From Endozoicomonas sp. SCSIO W0465 (lineage in GTDB: Bacteria > Pseudomonadota > Gammaproteobacteria > Pseudomonadales > Endozoicomonadaceae), in NCBI RefSeq assembly GCF_023716865.1, contig NZ_CP092417.1, forward strand, positions 5,496,001 through 5,560,000: 64,000 nt of DNA, read 5' to 3'. Both the position numbers and the translations under genes were made by a program. Under the pieces are notes generated by a model that was not told the DNA's origin, did no database searches, and saw only the letters and a program-made list of their open reading frames with translations. The stretch's first letter is position 1; every line of letters begins with the position of its first letter. Below are positions 37,913-47,199 of the stretch, one piece after another.

Positions 37913-38001
37913 GTTTACCAACTTAATGCTCGTATTTACCAACTAATTGCTCGTATTTACCGACTTAATGCACTATTTACCGACTTAATTGCCTATCTCA
38001 C
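37913..38001. repeat. Right end of Tn7-like element 1 with four TnsB-type sites
   Basis: Sites start at 37913, 37934, 37954 and 37975 (GTTTACCAACTTAATG, ATTTACCAACTAATTG, ATTTACCGACTTAATG, ATTTACCGACTTAATT), spaced 21, 20 and 21 bp. The terminus is GCCTATCTCAC(A) at 38001/38002, followed by AATTA. The tnsA promoter overlaps this end, so TnsB binding probably also regulates the tns operon. Confidence 0.88.
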
Positions 38002-38006
38002 AATTA
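38002..38006. repeat. Target duplication AATTA, right side of Tn7-like element 1
   Basis: Matches AATTA at 19239-19243. It lies at the 3' end of yhcC, which identifies the attachment site. If the terminal A of the transposon end is counted separately, one A is missing here. Confidence 0.7.
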
Positions 38007-38019
38007 GCTTCCAACTTTT

Positions 38020-39627
38020 GTAACTATTCAGCACTGAGCAAAGGCATATTACAGTAATTCCGAACAGCTCTATGAAGTGATTGATATATGTCCATTCCCT
38101 GTTTTCTGGCAGACGACAAATAGCTGCGAATCCGTGCAAACATAGAACCACCGTCTGCACTCCTGAAGCAGCCTGAGATTTTCTGCTTTAACTTGGCCAT
38201 TCGAACATCCCGCTCACTGCCATTGTTATCGAAGGGAATGGTAAAATCTGACATGAAGCGCAGTGTCTCAGCCTTGAACTCAGTGAGTCGTTTGAAGAGA
38301 TTGTAAGCTTTAGTATTCTTGACTTTCTTGCGCTTAAGCTCCTCTCGTTGCTTCTCCATATAGACGACTTCTTTCATTAGAGCCCGCTGAAGCAACCGGT
38401 CATAAATCTTCTCGATTCGTTCACAGACAACACTTGGCATCTGTAGCATACCTATGGTCTTAAAGCCCTTGCAGTAATGCCAGGAAAGCCTCAGTAGCTT
38501 CATCAATCGCAACGCCAGTTGATTGCTGTCCCTATCAACAACACCCAAAAGCTCCCTCAGGTGATGGGCATTGCAAAGTACGTGAGTTGCCGCATATGCA
38601 AAATAGGATTTCCAATGATCATGAACCAGAACGCCTGCAAATGTTAGCAGTATGCCCATCGTGTCCATGGCCTCACGACCTCGCTTTTCAGACAAGTAGT
38701 AGAGCGTCCATTGTTCATCCCGCATAACGTGTAGCCAGTGCAAAGAGCCCTCGGCCCGCATACCCGTTTCATCGGCTCCGGCAACAGACGATTCCCGCAA
38801 GGCGTCACGAATAACCTCTTCAGTAGAAGCCAGATTTTCATAGGTTCTGGCCACAAAATTGGCGACAGTGCCTGCACTTACACTCATTTTATAGAGAGTA
38901 TTAAAATACTCTGACACGCGCTTAAAAGGCAGGAAATGGTATTGGTTAAGATAGACGGCCATAGCCTGTGTGGCTGAGCCATATTGTGCGGCAGCGGTAA
39001 CACCTTCCGGGAATTCAGCCTGATTCCGACAACCACAAGTGCAGATTTTTACTTCAGCTCTATGGGCCGTTACTTCAAATTCACCCGGTCTCCCTGGTTC
39101 AAACACCTGTCGTTCAATATATTTGACCGGCTCACTATCAAGAAGAGACGCCTGACATTTATTGCATTCTTTAACCGGAAGGTACTCAATATAGTCAGGG
39201 ATATCGACCTGTTTAAGACAAGTGCCCTGATGCCCTTTCTTTCCACCGGCTTTATTACCAGAAGACTGTCTCAGACTTTTAGGATTGGGTTTTTCATCCG
39301 ATGGATCGGTACCTTTATCTGCGGAAAGGTCGTCAGAATGATCTGGAGAATTACTGTTTTTACAAGGTTTTTGATAACCATCAGACGATGGCGGCTTGCT
39401 GCTGTTTTGACTGTTCTTGCCAACCTTTTCTTCCAATTCTCGACATCGCTCTTCCAGACAGGCAACTCTCATCCGCAGCTCTGCATTCTCTTTCAAGAGA
39501 ATCTCAGCCGACATAGTTGCGGGTAGTTCTGGAATCATGCTGGCGAATATTGTGGAAAAATGGTGCTTAAGAGGATGGTATAAAAATCAGAAAATTCCAG
39601 ATTTATGTGGGGGTGCTGAACAGTTAC
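38020..39627 (-). mobile_element. IS66-family element, copy 4 (in yhcC 3' end)
   Basis: A 1608-bp element with the duplication CAACTTTT (38012-38019 and 39628-39635). It inserted 13 bp from the Tn7-like right end, into the last codons of yhcC. Confidence 0.96.
38024..39538 (-). CDS. IS66-family transposase (TnpC-type)
   Basis: Identical in sequence to the 504-residue product of IS66 copy 1, with an intact frame and leader. It reads toward the transposon. Confidence 0.95.
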   Translation of the reverse strand: MIPELPATMSAEILLKENAELRMRVACLEERCRELEEKVGKNSQNSSKPPSSDGYQKPCKNSNSPDHSDDLSADKGTDPSDEKPNPKSLRQSSGNKAGGKKGHQGTCLKQVDIPDYIEYLPVKECNKCQASLLDSEPVKYIERQVFEPGRPGEFEVTAHRAEVKICTCGCRNQAEFPEGVTAAAQYGSATQAMAVYLNQYHFLPFKRVSEYFNTLYKMSVSAGTVANFVARTYENLASTEEVIRDALRESSVAGADETGMRAEGSLHWLHVMRDEQWTLYYLSEKRGREAMDTMGILLTFAGVLVHDHWKSYFAYAATHVLCNAHHLRELLGVVDRDSNQLALRLMKLLRLSWHYCKGFKTIGMLQMPSVVCERIEKIYDRLLQRALMKEVVYMEKQREELKRKKVKNTKAYNLFKRLTEFKAETLRFMSDFTIPFDNNGSERDVRMAKLKQKISGCFRSADGGSMFARIRSYLSSARKQGMDIYQSLHRAVRNYCNMPLLSAE

Positions 39628-40506
39628 CAACTTTTTATAGAGCAAGCCAAGCACATCCCATTTATGCATTGTCCATTGTGGTGAAAGTAGATATTGCCTT
39701 TCTCCAGAGCCTGTCAATCGATGAAACAATAATCCCTCTGGTGCTCGTGAAATCATTGTTGCCAGTACATCCGTATAGGACTCCATCGATAATTCACGAA
39801 CCAGCCCTTTACGCCACTGCCGAGCCATTTGAGTGCCTTTCACGATATGAAGAGGATGAATTTTAATGGCATCCACACCTAAACCAACAACACGGTCAAA
39901 ACTGACCAGACTGTCTTCAGGCTCTTCCCCCGGAAGACCGACAATCAGGTGAGTACACAGCATTAATCCATAGCGCTTGACCCTTATCACCGCATCTTCA
40001 TAATCGCTAAAGGTATGACCACGGTTAATGACGTCAAGCGTAGGATCAAAGCTGGATTGAAGGCCAAGCTCCAGCCAAACCTCGTAACCCCGTTCCTGAT
40101 ACTCCGACAACAGTTTTAACACCGGATCTGGTACACAGTCAGGCCGGGTACCAACGGCAAGCCCTATTACACCGGGCTGAGCCAGAGCCTCATCATAATA
40201 GCGCTTGAGATCTTCCAAAGCGCCATAGGTATTACTGTAAGACTGAAAATAAGCGATAAACTTCCTGGCACCCGTTCGGGAACCAACCCTCTCCTGAGCC
40301 TGTCGAATCTGCTCAGAAATTTCTCCTGCTTTGGTACTGCCGGGACTGAAAGAGGCATTATTACAAAACGTACAACCACCAATACCTTTGGTGCCGTCAC
40401 GGTTTGGGCAGGTAAACGAAGCATTCACCGAAACTTTGTGTACTTTCTCTCGGTACTTCTGCCGAAGGTAACGGCCAAAAGTATTCACGAAGCGGGTCAT
40501 GTCCAT
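39535..40506 (-). CDS. yhcC: YhcC-family radical SAM protein, C-terminus replaced
   Basis: A TIGR01212-type radical SAM protein. The cluster motif is CPNRDGTKGIGGCTFCNNASF, with the unusual wide CX(10+)CX2C spacing of this family. Other family blocks are FIAYFQSYSNTYG, VIGLAVGTRPDCVPD and HLIVGLPGEEPEDS. The native frame, without the IS66, would read ...LYKKLEAN into the Tn7-like right end and stop at 37985-37987, giving 301 residues. With IS66 copy 4 the last roughly 28 residues come from the IS (VQHPHINLEFSDF). The core is complete, so function may persist. Its substrate is unknown. Confidence 0.9.
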   Translation of the reverse strand: MDMTRFVNTFGRYLRQKYREKVHKVSVNASFTCPNRDGTKGIGGCTFCNNASFSPGSTKAGEISEQIRQAQERVGSRTGARKFIAYFQSYSNTYGALEDLKRYYDEALAQPGVIGLAVGTRPDCVPDPVLKLLSEYQERGYEVWLELGLQSSFDPTLDVINRGHTFSDYEDAVIRVKRYGLMLCTHLIVGLPGEEPEDSLVSFDRVVGLGVDAIKIHPLHIVKGTQMARQWRKGLVRELSMESYTDVLATMISRAPEGLLFHRLTGSGERQYLLSPQWTMHKWDVLGLLYKKLVTVQHPHINLEFSDFYTILLSTIFPQYSPA

Positions 40507-40728
40507 AGCGAGTTATTTCGTCATCAAAAATCTCAACATAATACCGATAGACTTTGGCTTAGCCTATAGGGAGTTTAACGCATGACCTAATGGCCAATGC
40601 TTAGGTTTCAAAGCAGGAAATAAATCAGAGTATGCAGTGAGTAAACGGGGAAGGACTTCCATGATTACCCCATGACCTTCTGTATAGACAAAAGCCATTC
40701 CAGTCAGAATACAGCTATCCCTGAAAAA
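40507..40728. other. Intergenic region upstream of yhcC
   Basis: About 220 bp with no credible ORF. It contains the yhcC promoter region (minus strand). Nothing else is seen. Confidence 0.4.
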
Positions 40729-41034
40729 CTAACCTGAATTCTTTTTCATTCTTTCCAGAGCTTCCTGAACGACTGCACGAGCCTCACTCTGGCAGGCCAG
40801 CATTGCGTCAGGGTCATCGGGAGCCACACGCCATTCAATAATCCTTTTTGCCAGCTTCCTGGCCATCACACCGACAAGATCATCCAGATAAGCTTCATCA
40901 AACATAGCCAAAGGCGTAAATCTTAAATGAACTAACAACTGTTCAGATTTATCAGGTTCTTTCATATGTATGGCAAAATCGCCGGCGTCAGACGTGCTTT
41001 GACTGATCGTTAACGTAAAATGCTCACCGCTCAT
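40729..41034 (-). CDS. Hypothetical protein, 101 residues
   Basis: An acidic small protein (MSGEHFTLTISQSTSDAG..., FTPLAMFDEAYLDDLVGVM, EARAVVQEALERMKKNSG) with no signal peptide or membrane segment. A purine-rich GGGAGAATACT precedes the ATG, so translation is plausible. The C-terminus is predicted helical. I recognise no family. It stands alone between yhcC and IS debris. Confidence 0.6.
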   Translation of the reverse strand: MSGEHFTLTISQSTSDAGDFAIHMKEPDKSEQLLVHLRFTPLAMFDEAYLDDLVGVMARKLAKRIIEWRVAPDDPDAMLACQSEARAVVQEALERMKKNSG

Positions 41035-41157
41035 AGTATTCTCCCGGCTGTACTAGTTTCAGTTGTCGGCGGTGATACAGATGGCTTTATGATCTTCAGA
41101 CCAGCTGTCGGCTGATTAAACCGGGCAACACTCCCAAACAAAAAACCAAACCTTCTA
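41035..41157. other. Intergenic region
   Basis: Contains the upstream region of the 101-residue gene and the TA target (41156-41157) used by IS630. Confidence 0.4.
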
Positions 41158-41911
41158 AGTAGTTGATAATTTGCTTTCGGATAAATTGACTGAACGATTA
41201 TTTAGTATTTGCAAACGAAATCATATGACTCTCTCCAAATGAAGCGAACACTCGTTCAACTTCCTTTTCAAATTCCGTGAAACTCTTGATTGACAATAGA
41301 TTGAGCCATTCATACTTTACTTTCCTCCACAGGATCTCAATCAGATTGAGTTCAGGTGAATATGTTGGAAGAAAGCAGATCAGTAACTTTTTCTCAAGAG
41401 TCCAGTCAGCGATTCTGTCACGAAACTTTTTGCTGGTATGAATACTGGCATTGTCCACCATAACTACGGTGTAGCGGTCATTTGAACTGTATTTTTCATC
41501 CTCCATTTTCTCTGCGAAGTCGTCAAAGGCTGCAATCACTGTATCACTATTCACAGAGCCCACAACAGGGTAATGAAACAGCTCACAGCTCCGATTCATA
41601 AAGCCCAGCACGTTGATGCGCTTACTTTTGACTGATGGAATTCTGAGCTGCTTTCCTTTTTCCTGCCAGCCATATGGCACACAAGGTTCTTGAGTAAATC
41701 CGGACTCATCAAAATAAAACAAGTTTATTAACCCTTTGCGCTCAGCTTCCTGGGCGTCTTTCAGTGCAGTTTTACAACGCTGGAAATGCTCTTCGTCCCG
41801 TTTATGTTTGCACGATTTACGGAGTCTTTTGTAAACCAGTCCTAACTTTTTTACGATGTTGGCCAGAGTAAGTTTTGATGAGGATTTACCGGTCACGGCA
41901 AAAACATGATC
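41158..41911 (-). pseudogene. IS630-family element, N-terminally truncated
   Basis: The left end starts after TA at 41156-41157, the usual IS630 target. The transposase C-terminal 238 residues remain: LFYFDESGFTQEPCVPYGW (first Asp), YTVVMVDNASIHTSKKFRDR (second Asp) and LICFLPTYSPELNLIEILWR (Glu). The N-terminal helix-turn-helix is missing beyond the IS66 copy, whose far side shows ISAs1, not IS630. The truncation therefore predates the IS66 insertion. A second copy begins at 63741. Confidence 0.9.
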
Positions 41912-43519
41912 GTAACTATTCAGCACTGAGCAAAGGCATATTACAGTAATTCCGAACAGCTCTATGAAGTGATTGATATATGTCCATTCCCTGTTTTCTG
42001 GCAGACGACAAATAGCTGCGAATCCGTGCAAACATAGAACCACCGTCTGCACTCCTGAAGCAGCCTGAGATTTTCTGCTTTAACTTGGCCATTCGAACAT
42101 CCCGCTCACTGCCATTGTTATCGAAGGGAATGGTAAAATCTGACATGAAGCGCAGTGTCTCAGCCTTGAACTCAGTGAGTCGTTTGAAGAGATTGTAAGC
42201 TTTAGTATTCTTGACTTTCTTGCGCTTAAGCTCCTCTCGTTGCTTCTCCATATAGACGACTTCTTTCATTAGAGCCCGCTGAAGCAACCGGTCATAAATC
42301 TTCTCGATTCGTTCACAGACAACACTTGGCATCTGTAGCATACCTATGGTCTTAAAGCCCTTGCAGTAATGCCAGGAAAGCCTCAGTAGCTTCATCAATC
42401 GCAACGCCAGTTGATTGCTGTCCCTATCAACAACACCCAAAAGCTCCCTCAGGTGATGGGCATTGCAAAGTACGTGAGTTGCCGCATATGCAAAATAGGA
42501 TTTCCAATGATCATGAACCAGAACGCCTGCAAATGTTAGCAGTATGCCCATCGTGTCCATGGCCTCACGACCTCGCTTTTCAGACAAGTAGTAGAGCGTC
42601 CATTGTTCATCCCGCATAACGTGTAGCCAGTGCAAAGAGCCCTCGGCCCGCATACCCGTTTCATCGGCTCCGGCAACAGACGATTCCCGCAAGGCGTCAC
42701 GAATAACCTCTTCAGTAGAAGCCAGATTTTCATAGGTTCTGGCCACAAAATTGGCGACAGTGCCTGCACTTACACTCATTTTATAGAGAGTATTAAAATA
42801 CTCTGACACGCGCTTAAAAGGCAGGAAATGGTATTGGTTAAGATAGACGGCCATAGCCTGTGTGGCTGAGCCATATTGTGCGGCAGCGGTAACACCTTCC
42901 GGGAATTCAGCCTGATTCCGACAACCACAAGTGCAGATTTTTACTTCAGCTCTATGGGCCGTTACTTCAAATTCACCCGGTCTCCCTGGTTCAAACACCT
43001 GTCGTTCAATATATTTGACCGGCTCACTATCAAGAAGAGACGCCTGACATTTATTGCATTCTTTAACCGGAAGGTACTCAATATAGTCAGGGATATCGAC
43101 CTGTTTAAGACAAGTGCCCTGATGCCCTTTCTTTCCACCGGCTTTATTACCAGAAGACTGTCTCAGACTTTTAGGATTGGGTTTTTCATCCGATGGATCG
43201 GTACCTTTATCTGCGGAAAGGTCGTCAGAATGATCTGGAGAATTACTGTTTTTACAAGGTTTTTGATAACCATCAGACGATGGCGGCTTGCTGCTGTTTT
43301 GACTGTTCTTGCCAACCTTTTCTTCCAATTCTCGACATCGCTCTTCCAGACAGGCAACTCTCATCCGCAGCTCTGCATTCTCTTTCAAGAGAATCTCAGC
43401 CGACATAGTTGCGGGTAGTTCTGGAATCATGCTGGCGAATATTGTGGAAAAATGGTGCTTAAGAGGATGGTATAAAAATCAGAAAATTCCAGATTTATGT
43501 GGGGGTGCTGAACAGTTAC
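41912..43519 (-). mobile_element. IS66-family element, copy 5
   Basis: 1608 bp with the duplication ACATGATC (41904-41911 and 43520-43527). It inserted exactly at the junction between IS630 and ISAs1 debris. Confidence 0.96.
41916..43430 (-). CDS. IS66-family transposase (TnpC-type)
   Basis: The same 504-residue product as in copies 1, 3 and 4; intact frame with intact leader. Confidence 0.95.
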   Translation of the reverse strand: MIPELPATMSAEILLKENAELRMRVACLEERCRELEEKVGKNSQNSSKPPSSDGYQKPCKNSNSPDHSDDLSADKGTDPSDEKPNPKSLRQSSGNKAGGKKGHQGTCLKQVDIPDYIEYLPVKECNKCQASLLDSEPVKYIERQVFEPGRPGEFEVTAHRAEVKICTCGCRNQAEFPEGVTAAAQYGSATQAMAVYLNQYHFLPFKRVSEYFNTLYKMSVSAGTVANFVARTYENLASTEEVIRDALRESSVAGADETGMRAEGSLHWLHVMRDEQWTLYYLSEKRGREAMDTMGILLTFAGVLVHDHWKSYFAYAATHVLCNAHHLRELLGVVDRDSNQLALRLMKLLRLSWHYCKGFKTIGMLQMPSVVCERIEKIYDRLLQRALMKEVVYMEKQREELKRKKVKNTKAYNLFKRLTEFKAETLRFMSDFTIPFDNNGSERDVRMAKLKQKISGCFRSADGGSMFARIRSYLSSARKQGMDIYQSLHRAVRNYCNMPLLSAE

Positions 43520-44338
43520 ACATGATCATATATTGATCAGCCCAAGCACGTTCATCATATACTCTTCGTCCCAACCACATTTGTGACGTTTGTTTTTGAT
43601 GCCTGCTTTTTCGGATGTATCCAGCTTTAGAAGATTGAGTGTTATCTGTCGTGCAACTGCAAGATTTTCTGCTGCATAACCTTCTCGTGATCTGCAACGA
43701 TCTTCATCAAAAGCAACGTCTAGAACCCAATGTAGCTGGTTTTCAATCAACCAGTGTTTCCTTGTCGCCTCAAGTACCTCTCCTGCTGACAACTTGCGGC
43801 TCGATATAAAGTAACGGATTAATGTGCTCCCTTTGCCTTTTTTCTGGCTGTCTAACTGGACGGCTGCTATCGTTTTGGCCTGCCAGCCTGACGCGTTGGA
43901 ACCTTCCGCGATATCGTTGATTACCCAGCATCTACGATGTTCACGACGACCATGAGATTTACCTTCCTGCTCAGCAAACTCAGGGCATGGACCATCTTCC
44001 GGATTTTCTTGCCACAGCTGTTCAAAAGCGCGAGTAAGTTCACCATAAAGTTTTTTCTGGTTACCCTTCACAGCAAGCAGATAGTCCGCTTCTTTTTTCA
44101 GGATGGCTGTGGCGATTTTCTTCTGGCAGCCCATTGCATCGATGGTGACCAGGCTACCTGCCAACTCAAGCAGTTTGAGCAGTTCAGGAATAGCAGTAAT
44201 TTCATTAGACTTGGCATCTACCTTATATTGACCAAGGGACAGCCCGGCCTTGGTGCACCAGGCATTAACCATGTGAATGGCATCTTTACCTTTGTTCCAG
44301 GCAGAACCGGTGTTTGTCAACATAGTTGTCGCCTCAAC

Positions 44339-45430
44339 TTAAGCGGCTTTGCTTAGTTGATCATCAGCAGGTCTGTCGGGATTCAACCAGACTTCATCAG
44401 CCAGATCCCAGTTCCTTGTTGACCTCTTTCCCCAGCGCTCTGGGTGACGTTCTTTGGCTTGTTCATAAACCTTTCTGCGGTTAGCCATAAGCACCTTGGT
44501 TTCACCACGATGCCTTTGCCCGGGTGTCAGAAATTTCAGCCCACTGTGCTTGTGCTCTTCGTTGTACCATTGGGCAAAACCATGCACCCAGCTACGTGCT
44601 GCTTCAAGATCAGCAAATGGCGTGCGCGGATAACCAGGGCGGTATTTCAGGGTTCTGAATATGGCCTCGGAAAAGGGGTTATCATCACTGACCCGGGGAC
44701 GACTGAATGAGCTCACGACCCCAAGACGCTGCAGTGTTGACAGCATAGTGCCACCCTTCATGGGACTACCATTATCTGAGTGCAGAACCAGTGGCCACTC
44801 CAAGGCTGCAATTCCCTGTTTGATACAGGCTTTAGTGATCATTTCTGATGCATGCTCAGCTGATTCGGTTTCATGAATTTCCCATGTAACAATCATACGA
44901 CTAAAGATGTCTATCACCAGGTACAGGTAATAAAACTGCCCCCGTATCGGAGAGCGCAGATAGGTAATATCCCAGGACCAGACCTGGTTGGGTCCGGTAG
45001 CACACCAGGACGTTGGCTTATACCTGTTTGGCTTGGCAGCACTGCCCCGATGATGCTGTTGCCCTGTTTCCTCCAACACCCGGTAAAATGTCCTTTCAGA
45101 CCCCATATAGAGACCTTCATCTAACAATGTGGGCACAATCTGGCTGGGCGGAAGGCTTTTGAACCGCTCGCTGTTACAGACGTCAACAATCGCCTGTCGC
45201 TCAGCTTCAGAAAACTTGTTAACCGGTTCTGGCCTGTCAGCATTTTTGCGATTATCTGCGCGCACGTCATCACCCTGCATCCAGCGTTGTACAGTTCTTT
45301 CTGTAAGACCAAGGGCTTTGCAGGCTTTTGACTGACGAGCCCCATCTTTAACTGCCTGTTTAATCAGGCTAACAGCATTTTGTCGATCCGGGAGAGAGAC
45401 TAATCGTCCTCTGGCGCCCCCCAGATCTCT
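44339..45430 (-). CDS. IS3-family transposase OrfB (integrase domain)
   Basis: The frame is open upstream of the first ATG (45280) as RLVSLPDRQNAVSLIKQAVK, then ALGLTERTVQRWMQGDD. It probably joins orfA by a -1 frameshift, near the G run GGGGGGC at about 45417-45423. The rve core has NQVWSWDITYLRSPIRG (Asp), WPLVLHSDNGSPMKGGT (Asp) and PFSEAIFRTLKYRPGYP (Glu). The end GLKFLTPGQRHRGE is typical. Intact. The start given is the slippage region; the independent start would be 45280. Confidence 0.88.
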   Translation of the reverse strand, partial: RDLGGARGRLVSLPDRQNAVSLIKQAVKDGARQSKACKALGLTERTVQRWMQGDDVRADNRKNADRPEPVNKFSEAERQAIVDVCNSERFKSLPPSQIVPTLLDEGLYMGSERTFYRVLEETGQQHHRGSAAKPNRYKPTSWCATGPNQVWSWDITYLRSPIRGQFYYLYLVIDIFSRMIVTWEIHETESAEHASEMITKACIKQGIAALEWPLVLHSDNGSPMKGGTMLSTLQRLGVVSSFSRPRVSDDNPFSEAIFRTLKYRPGYPRTPFADLEAARSWVHGFAQWYNEEHKHSGLKFLTPGQRHRGETKVLMANRRKVYEQAKERHPERWGKRSTRNWDLADEVWLNPDRPADDQLSKAA

Positions 45431-45909
45431 TGGGCCTTTTTTGTGAGTACCAGCAAGGCAGCAGTTTCTGCTAACGCCTTGTCCTTGCGATTGAGTTCAC
45501 GCTCAAGCTTTTTGATGGTTTTCTTATCTTTTTTGTGTTCGTCAGACAGCGCCTTACGCTGTTTTGACTGACTTTCAGGCTGGACAGAAACACTGTTAAT
45601 AAAGGCAGCCTTCCACTGCTGAATTTGTTCAGCAAACAGACCTTTTTTACGACAGTATTCAGCCATTTCTGCTTCATTTAACGCAGCCGTTTCAATGATT
45701 ACGGCTAACTTGTTTTCAGTTGTCCATTGATCTGGATTCTTTCCGTCGCCCGGCACAGGCACTCCTTTAGATACTGCTTTCTTTCGCCAAGTGTACAGGG
45801 TCACATCAGAGATACCAGTCTCACGTACCAACTGCGAAACTGGCACATTATTGGGTGGCATCATCTTCTGAATGATGGACTCTTTGAACTCTTCTGAATA
45901 GCGGGCCAT
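45400..45909 (-). CDS. IS3-family OrfA (helix-turn-helix)
   Basis: A 169-residue protein. The N-terminal helix-turn-helix (RYSEEFKESIIQKMMPPNN, VRETGISDVTLYTWRKKAV) is followed by a long leucine-zipper-like helix (KKDKKTIKKLERELNRKDKA). It ends EIWGAPEDD, just past the proposed slippery G run where ribosomes shift into orfB. OrfA binds the ends and regulates transposition. Confidence 0.88.
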   Translation of the reverse strand: MARYSEEFKESIIQKMMPPNNVPVSQLVRETGISDVTLYTWRKKAVSKGVPVPGDGKNPDQWTTENKLAVIIETAALNEAEMAEYCRKKGLFAEQIQQWKAAFINSVSVQPESQSKQRKALSDEHKKDKKTIKKLERELNRKDKALAETAALLVLTKKAQEIWGAPEDD

Positions 45910-46338
45910 TGATTACTCATAGACCGCCCCCTGTTGAGATTTCTAATTTCAGGAGAGGCGACAACTATGCTGACACAGGGGGGAACCTTTGATGGTTTTT
46001 CCATCGATTGCCACGATTCTGCTATCAGAAAGTTGCAAACCTGAAAGCACATCCCGGATCCATTGGATAAAGATCTGGCGAAACTCATCAGGATCGATCG
46101 CGGCAAAGACTCGATTAAATGTGATAGCGACAGGAATTCCACCGGGCAAAGTCAGATGCTGTCGGAACCAGCGTTCTTTGGTTTTGGCAAACAGTCTTAT
46201 GGCGTTCCAGTCATCGGCACCACAAAGGATGGCGCAAACAGAGATGAACATAATCTCCGCCAAAATGTGAGTAGTTTTCTTTGGGTCACGAGGATCGGTG
46301 AGTGTACTGAATTTTGAGAATAAGGCTTTTGAAGGCAT

Positions 46339-46744
46339 AGGCTGATAGAAAATGAGTATTTTGTCCTTTTTTAGCCTGTTTGTCTGTTCAAATAATGCTC
46401 ATGTTTTTGCCGTGTGATACACCTCAGAGGGCCGTAGTGCTTGGCGTATTTCAAAGTTAATACAACAGCTTCATCAGTGATATTGACATACTTCATAGGT
46501 TGGGGACGTTTTAGTTCAAGACCCACTTATAATAGATTAAGGATCTCTTTCTTTGTCTGTCTGATAGTACGATCAAAATATCCATAAGCAAACTTTTAAC
46601 TACTTATCTTTTTTATAATCTCTATTCATAATCTACAATGAGCAGTATTAGGATTAAAGCATTAGCGAACAATGCCGCCAGAGAAGGCGACATTTTCTTA
46701 ATTTACAAAATTCCAGCTTGTGCTGGGCATTGGAGAGCCTGACC
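46339..46744. other. Intergenic region, ISAs1 end and promoter area
   Basis: About 400 bp without an ORF of note. The first part should hold the ISAs1 outer end. AT-rich DNA follows up to the small gene at 46745, so a promoter is likely here. No clear operator is seen. Confidence 0.4.
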
Positions 46745-47029
46745 ATGTCACTCATTACTAACAAGGATGTCGAGAACCTACCTTCTAATAACTCAGGGCA
46801 GGTAGGGAATGTCAAACCGGTAGACCGTATTGATCCGATGCAGTCTCAGGAGTTTTCAAGCCTTGTACAAAACAAGGAGAAAAATAAGCTTGCTGAAGCC
46901 GCTGCGGAAGACGGAGAGATTACTCCCGAACAGCTTCAAAGACAGATTCGCGAAAACCTGTTTAAAAACGGCTTTAATAAAGCCCTTGAAAAAGCTAAAG
47001 AAATAGCTAAAGAGCTAAGACAGGGATAA
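46745..47029 (+). CDS. Hypothetical protein, 94 residues
   Basis: The start MSLITNKDVENLPSN at 46745 is preceded by TTGGAGAG. The protein is acidic and highly helical, with charged repeats (QNKEKNKLAEAAAEDGEITP, ALEKAKEIAKELRQG). It has no signal peptide or membrane helix. The size and composition could fit a small secretion chaperone or a regulator, but I recognise no family. A T-rich stretch with a short repeat (GGGTTTGTTGCCGTTTTTT, 47033-47051) may end transcription. Confidence 0.6.
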   Translation: MSLITNKDVENLPSNNSGQVGNVKPVDRIDPMQSQEFSSLVQNKEKNKLAEAAAEDGEITPEQLQRQIRENLFKNGFNKALEKAKEIAKELRQG

Positions 47030-47199
47030 AACGGGTTTGTTGCCGTTTTTTGACAAATGCATTAAAAATTTTTAGTTAACAGCTACTTAATTCAATTAAG
47101 TATTCGCAAGATAACAACAGTATGTTAATGATATGAATGGTCCCTGCAGGTACCTTAAGTCCTGCAGGTGGTATTGTGCAGTACAGGGATGTGACCAGC

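Larger units (their letters stand above)
19244..38001 (-). mobile_element. Tn7-like CRISPR-associated transposon (type I-F3-like), degraded
   Basis: The left terminus is TGTGACATAGGCAATTAAG and the inverted right terminus is (T)GTGAGATAGGCAATTAAG. Both are followed by TCGGTAAAT-type sites, and AATTA flanks both sides. Contents in transcription order from the right end: tnsA, tnsB start, then (after a junction with foreign DNA) cas8, cas5, cas7, cas6, a CRISPR array, a TOTE primase-helicase and the left end. cas1 and cas2-3 are absent, as in I-F3 transposons. Most of tnsB, and all of tnsC and tniQ, are missing. About 18.8 kb including later insertions. Confidence 0.85.
44313..45977 (-). mobile_element. 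IS3-family element
   Basis: The ends share CATAGTTGTCGCCTC in inverted orientation (44331-44345 approximately, and 45955-45969 inverted), with weaker similarity (TTGTCAA and TGTGTCAG) further out. The outer limits are approximate and I could not fix the short duplication. It carries orfA and orfB in the usual arrangement. Confidence 0.82.
43526..46338 (-). pseudogene. ISAs1-family transposase, interrupted by IS3
   Basis: The N-terminal part (45978-46338) has LFSKFSTLTDPRDPKKTTHI, ICAILCGADDWNAI and the DGKTIKGS motif. The C-terminal part (43526 to about 44312) has NKGKDAIHMVNAWCTKAG, VTIDAMGCQKKIA, HGRREHRRCWV and KHWLIENQLHWVLDVAFDED. An IS3-family element separates them. This transposase differs from that of the ISAs1 at 12786. 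The end of the element after the stop codon is lost at the IS66/IS630 junction. Confidence 0.9.
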
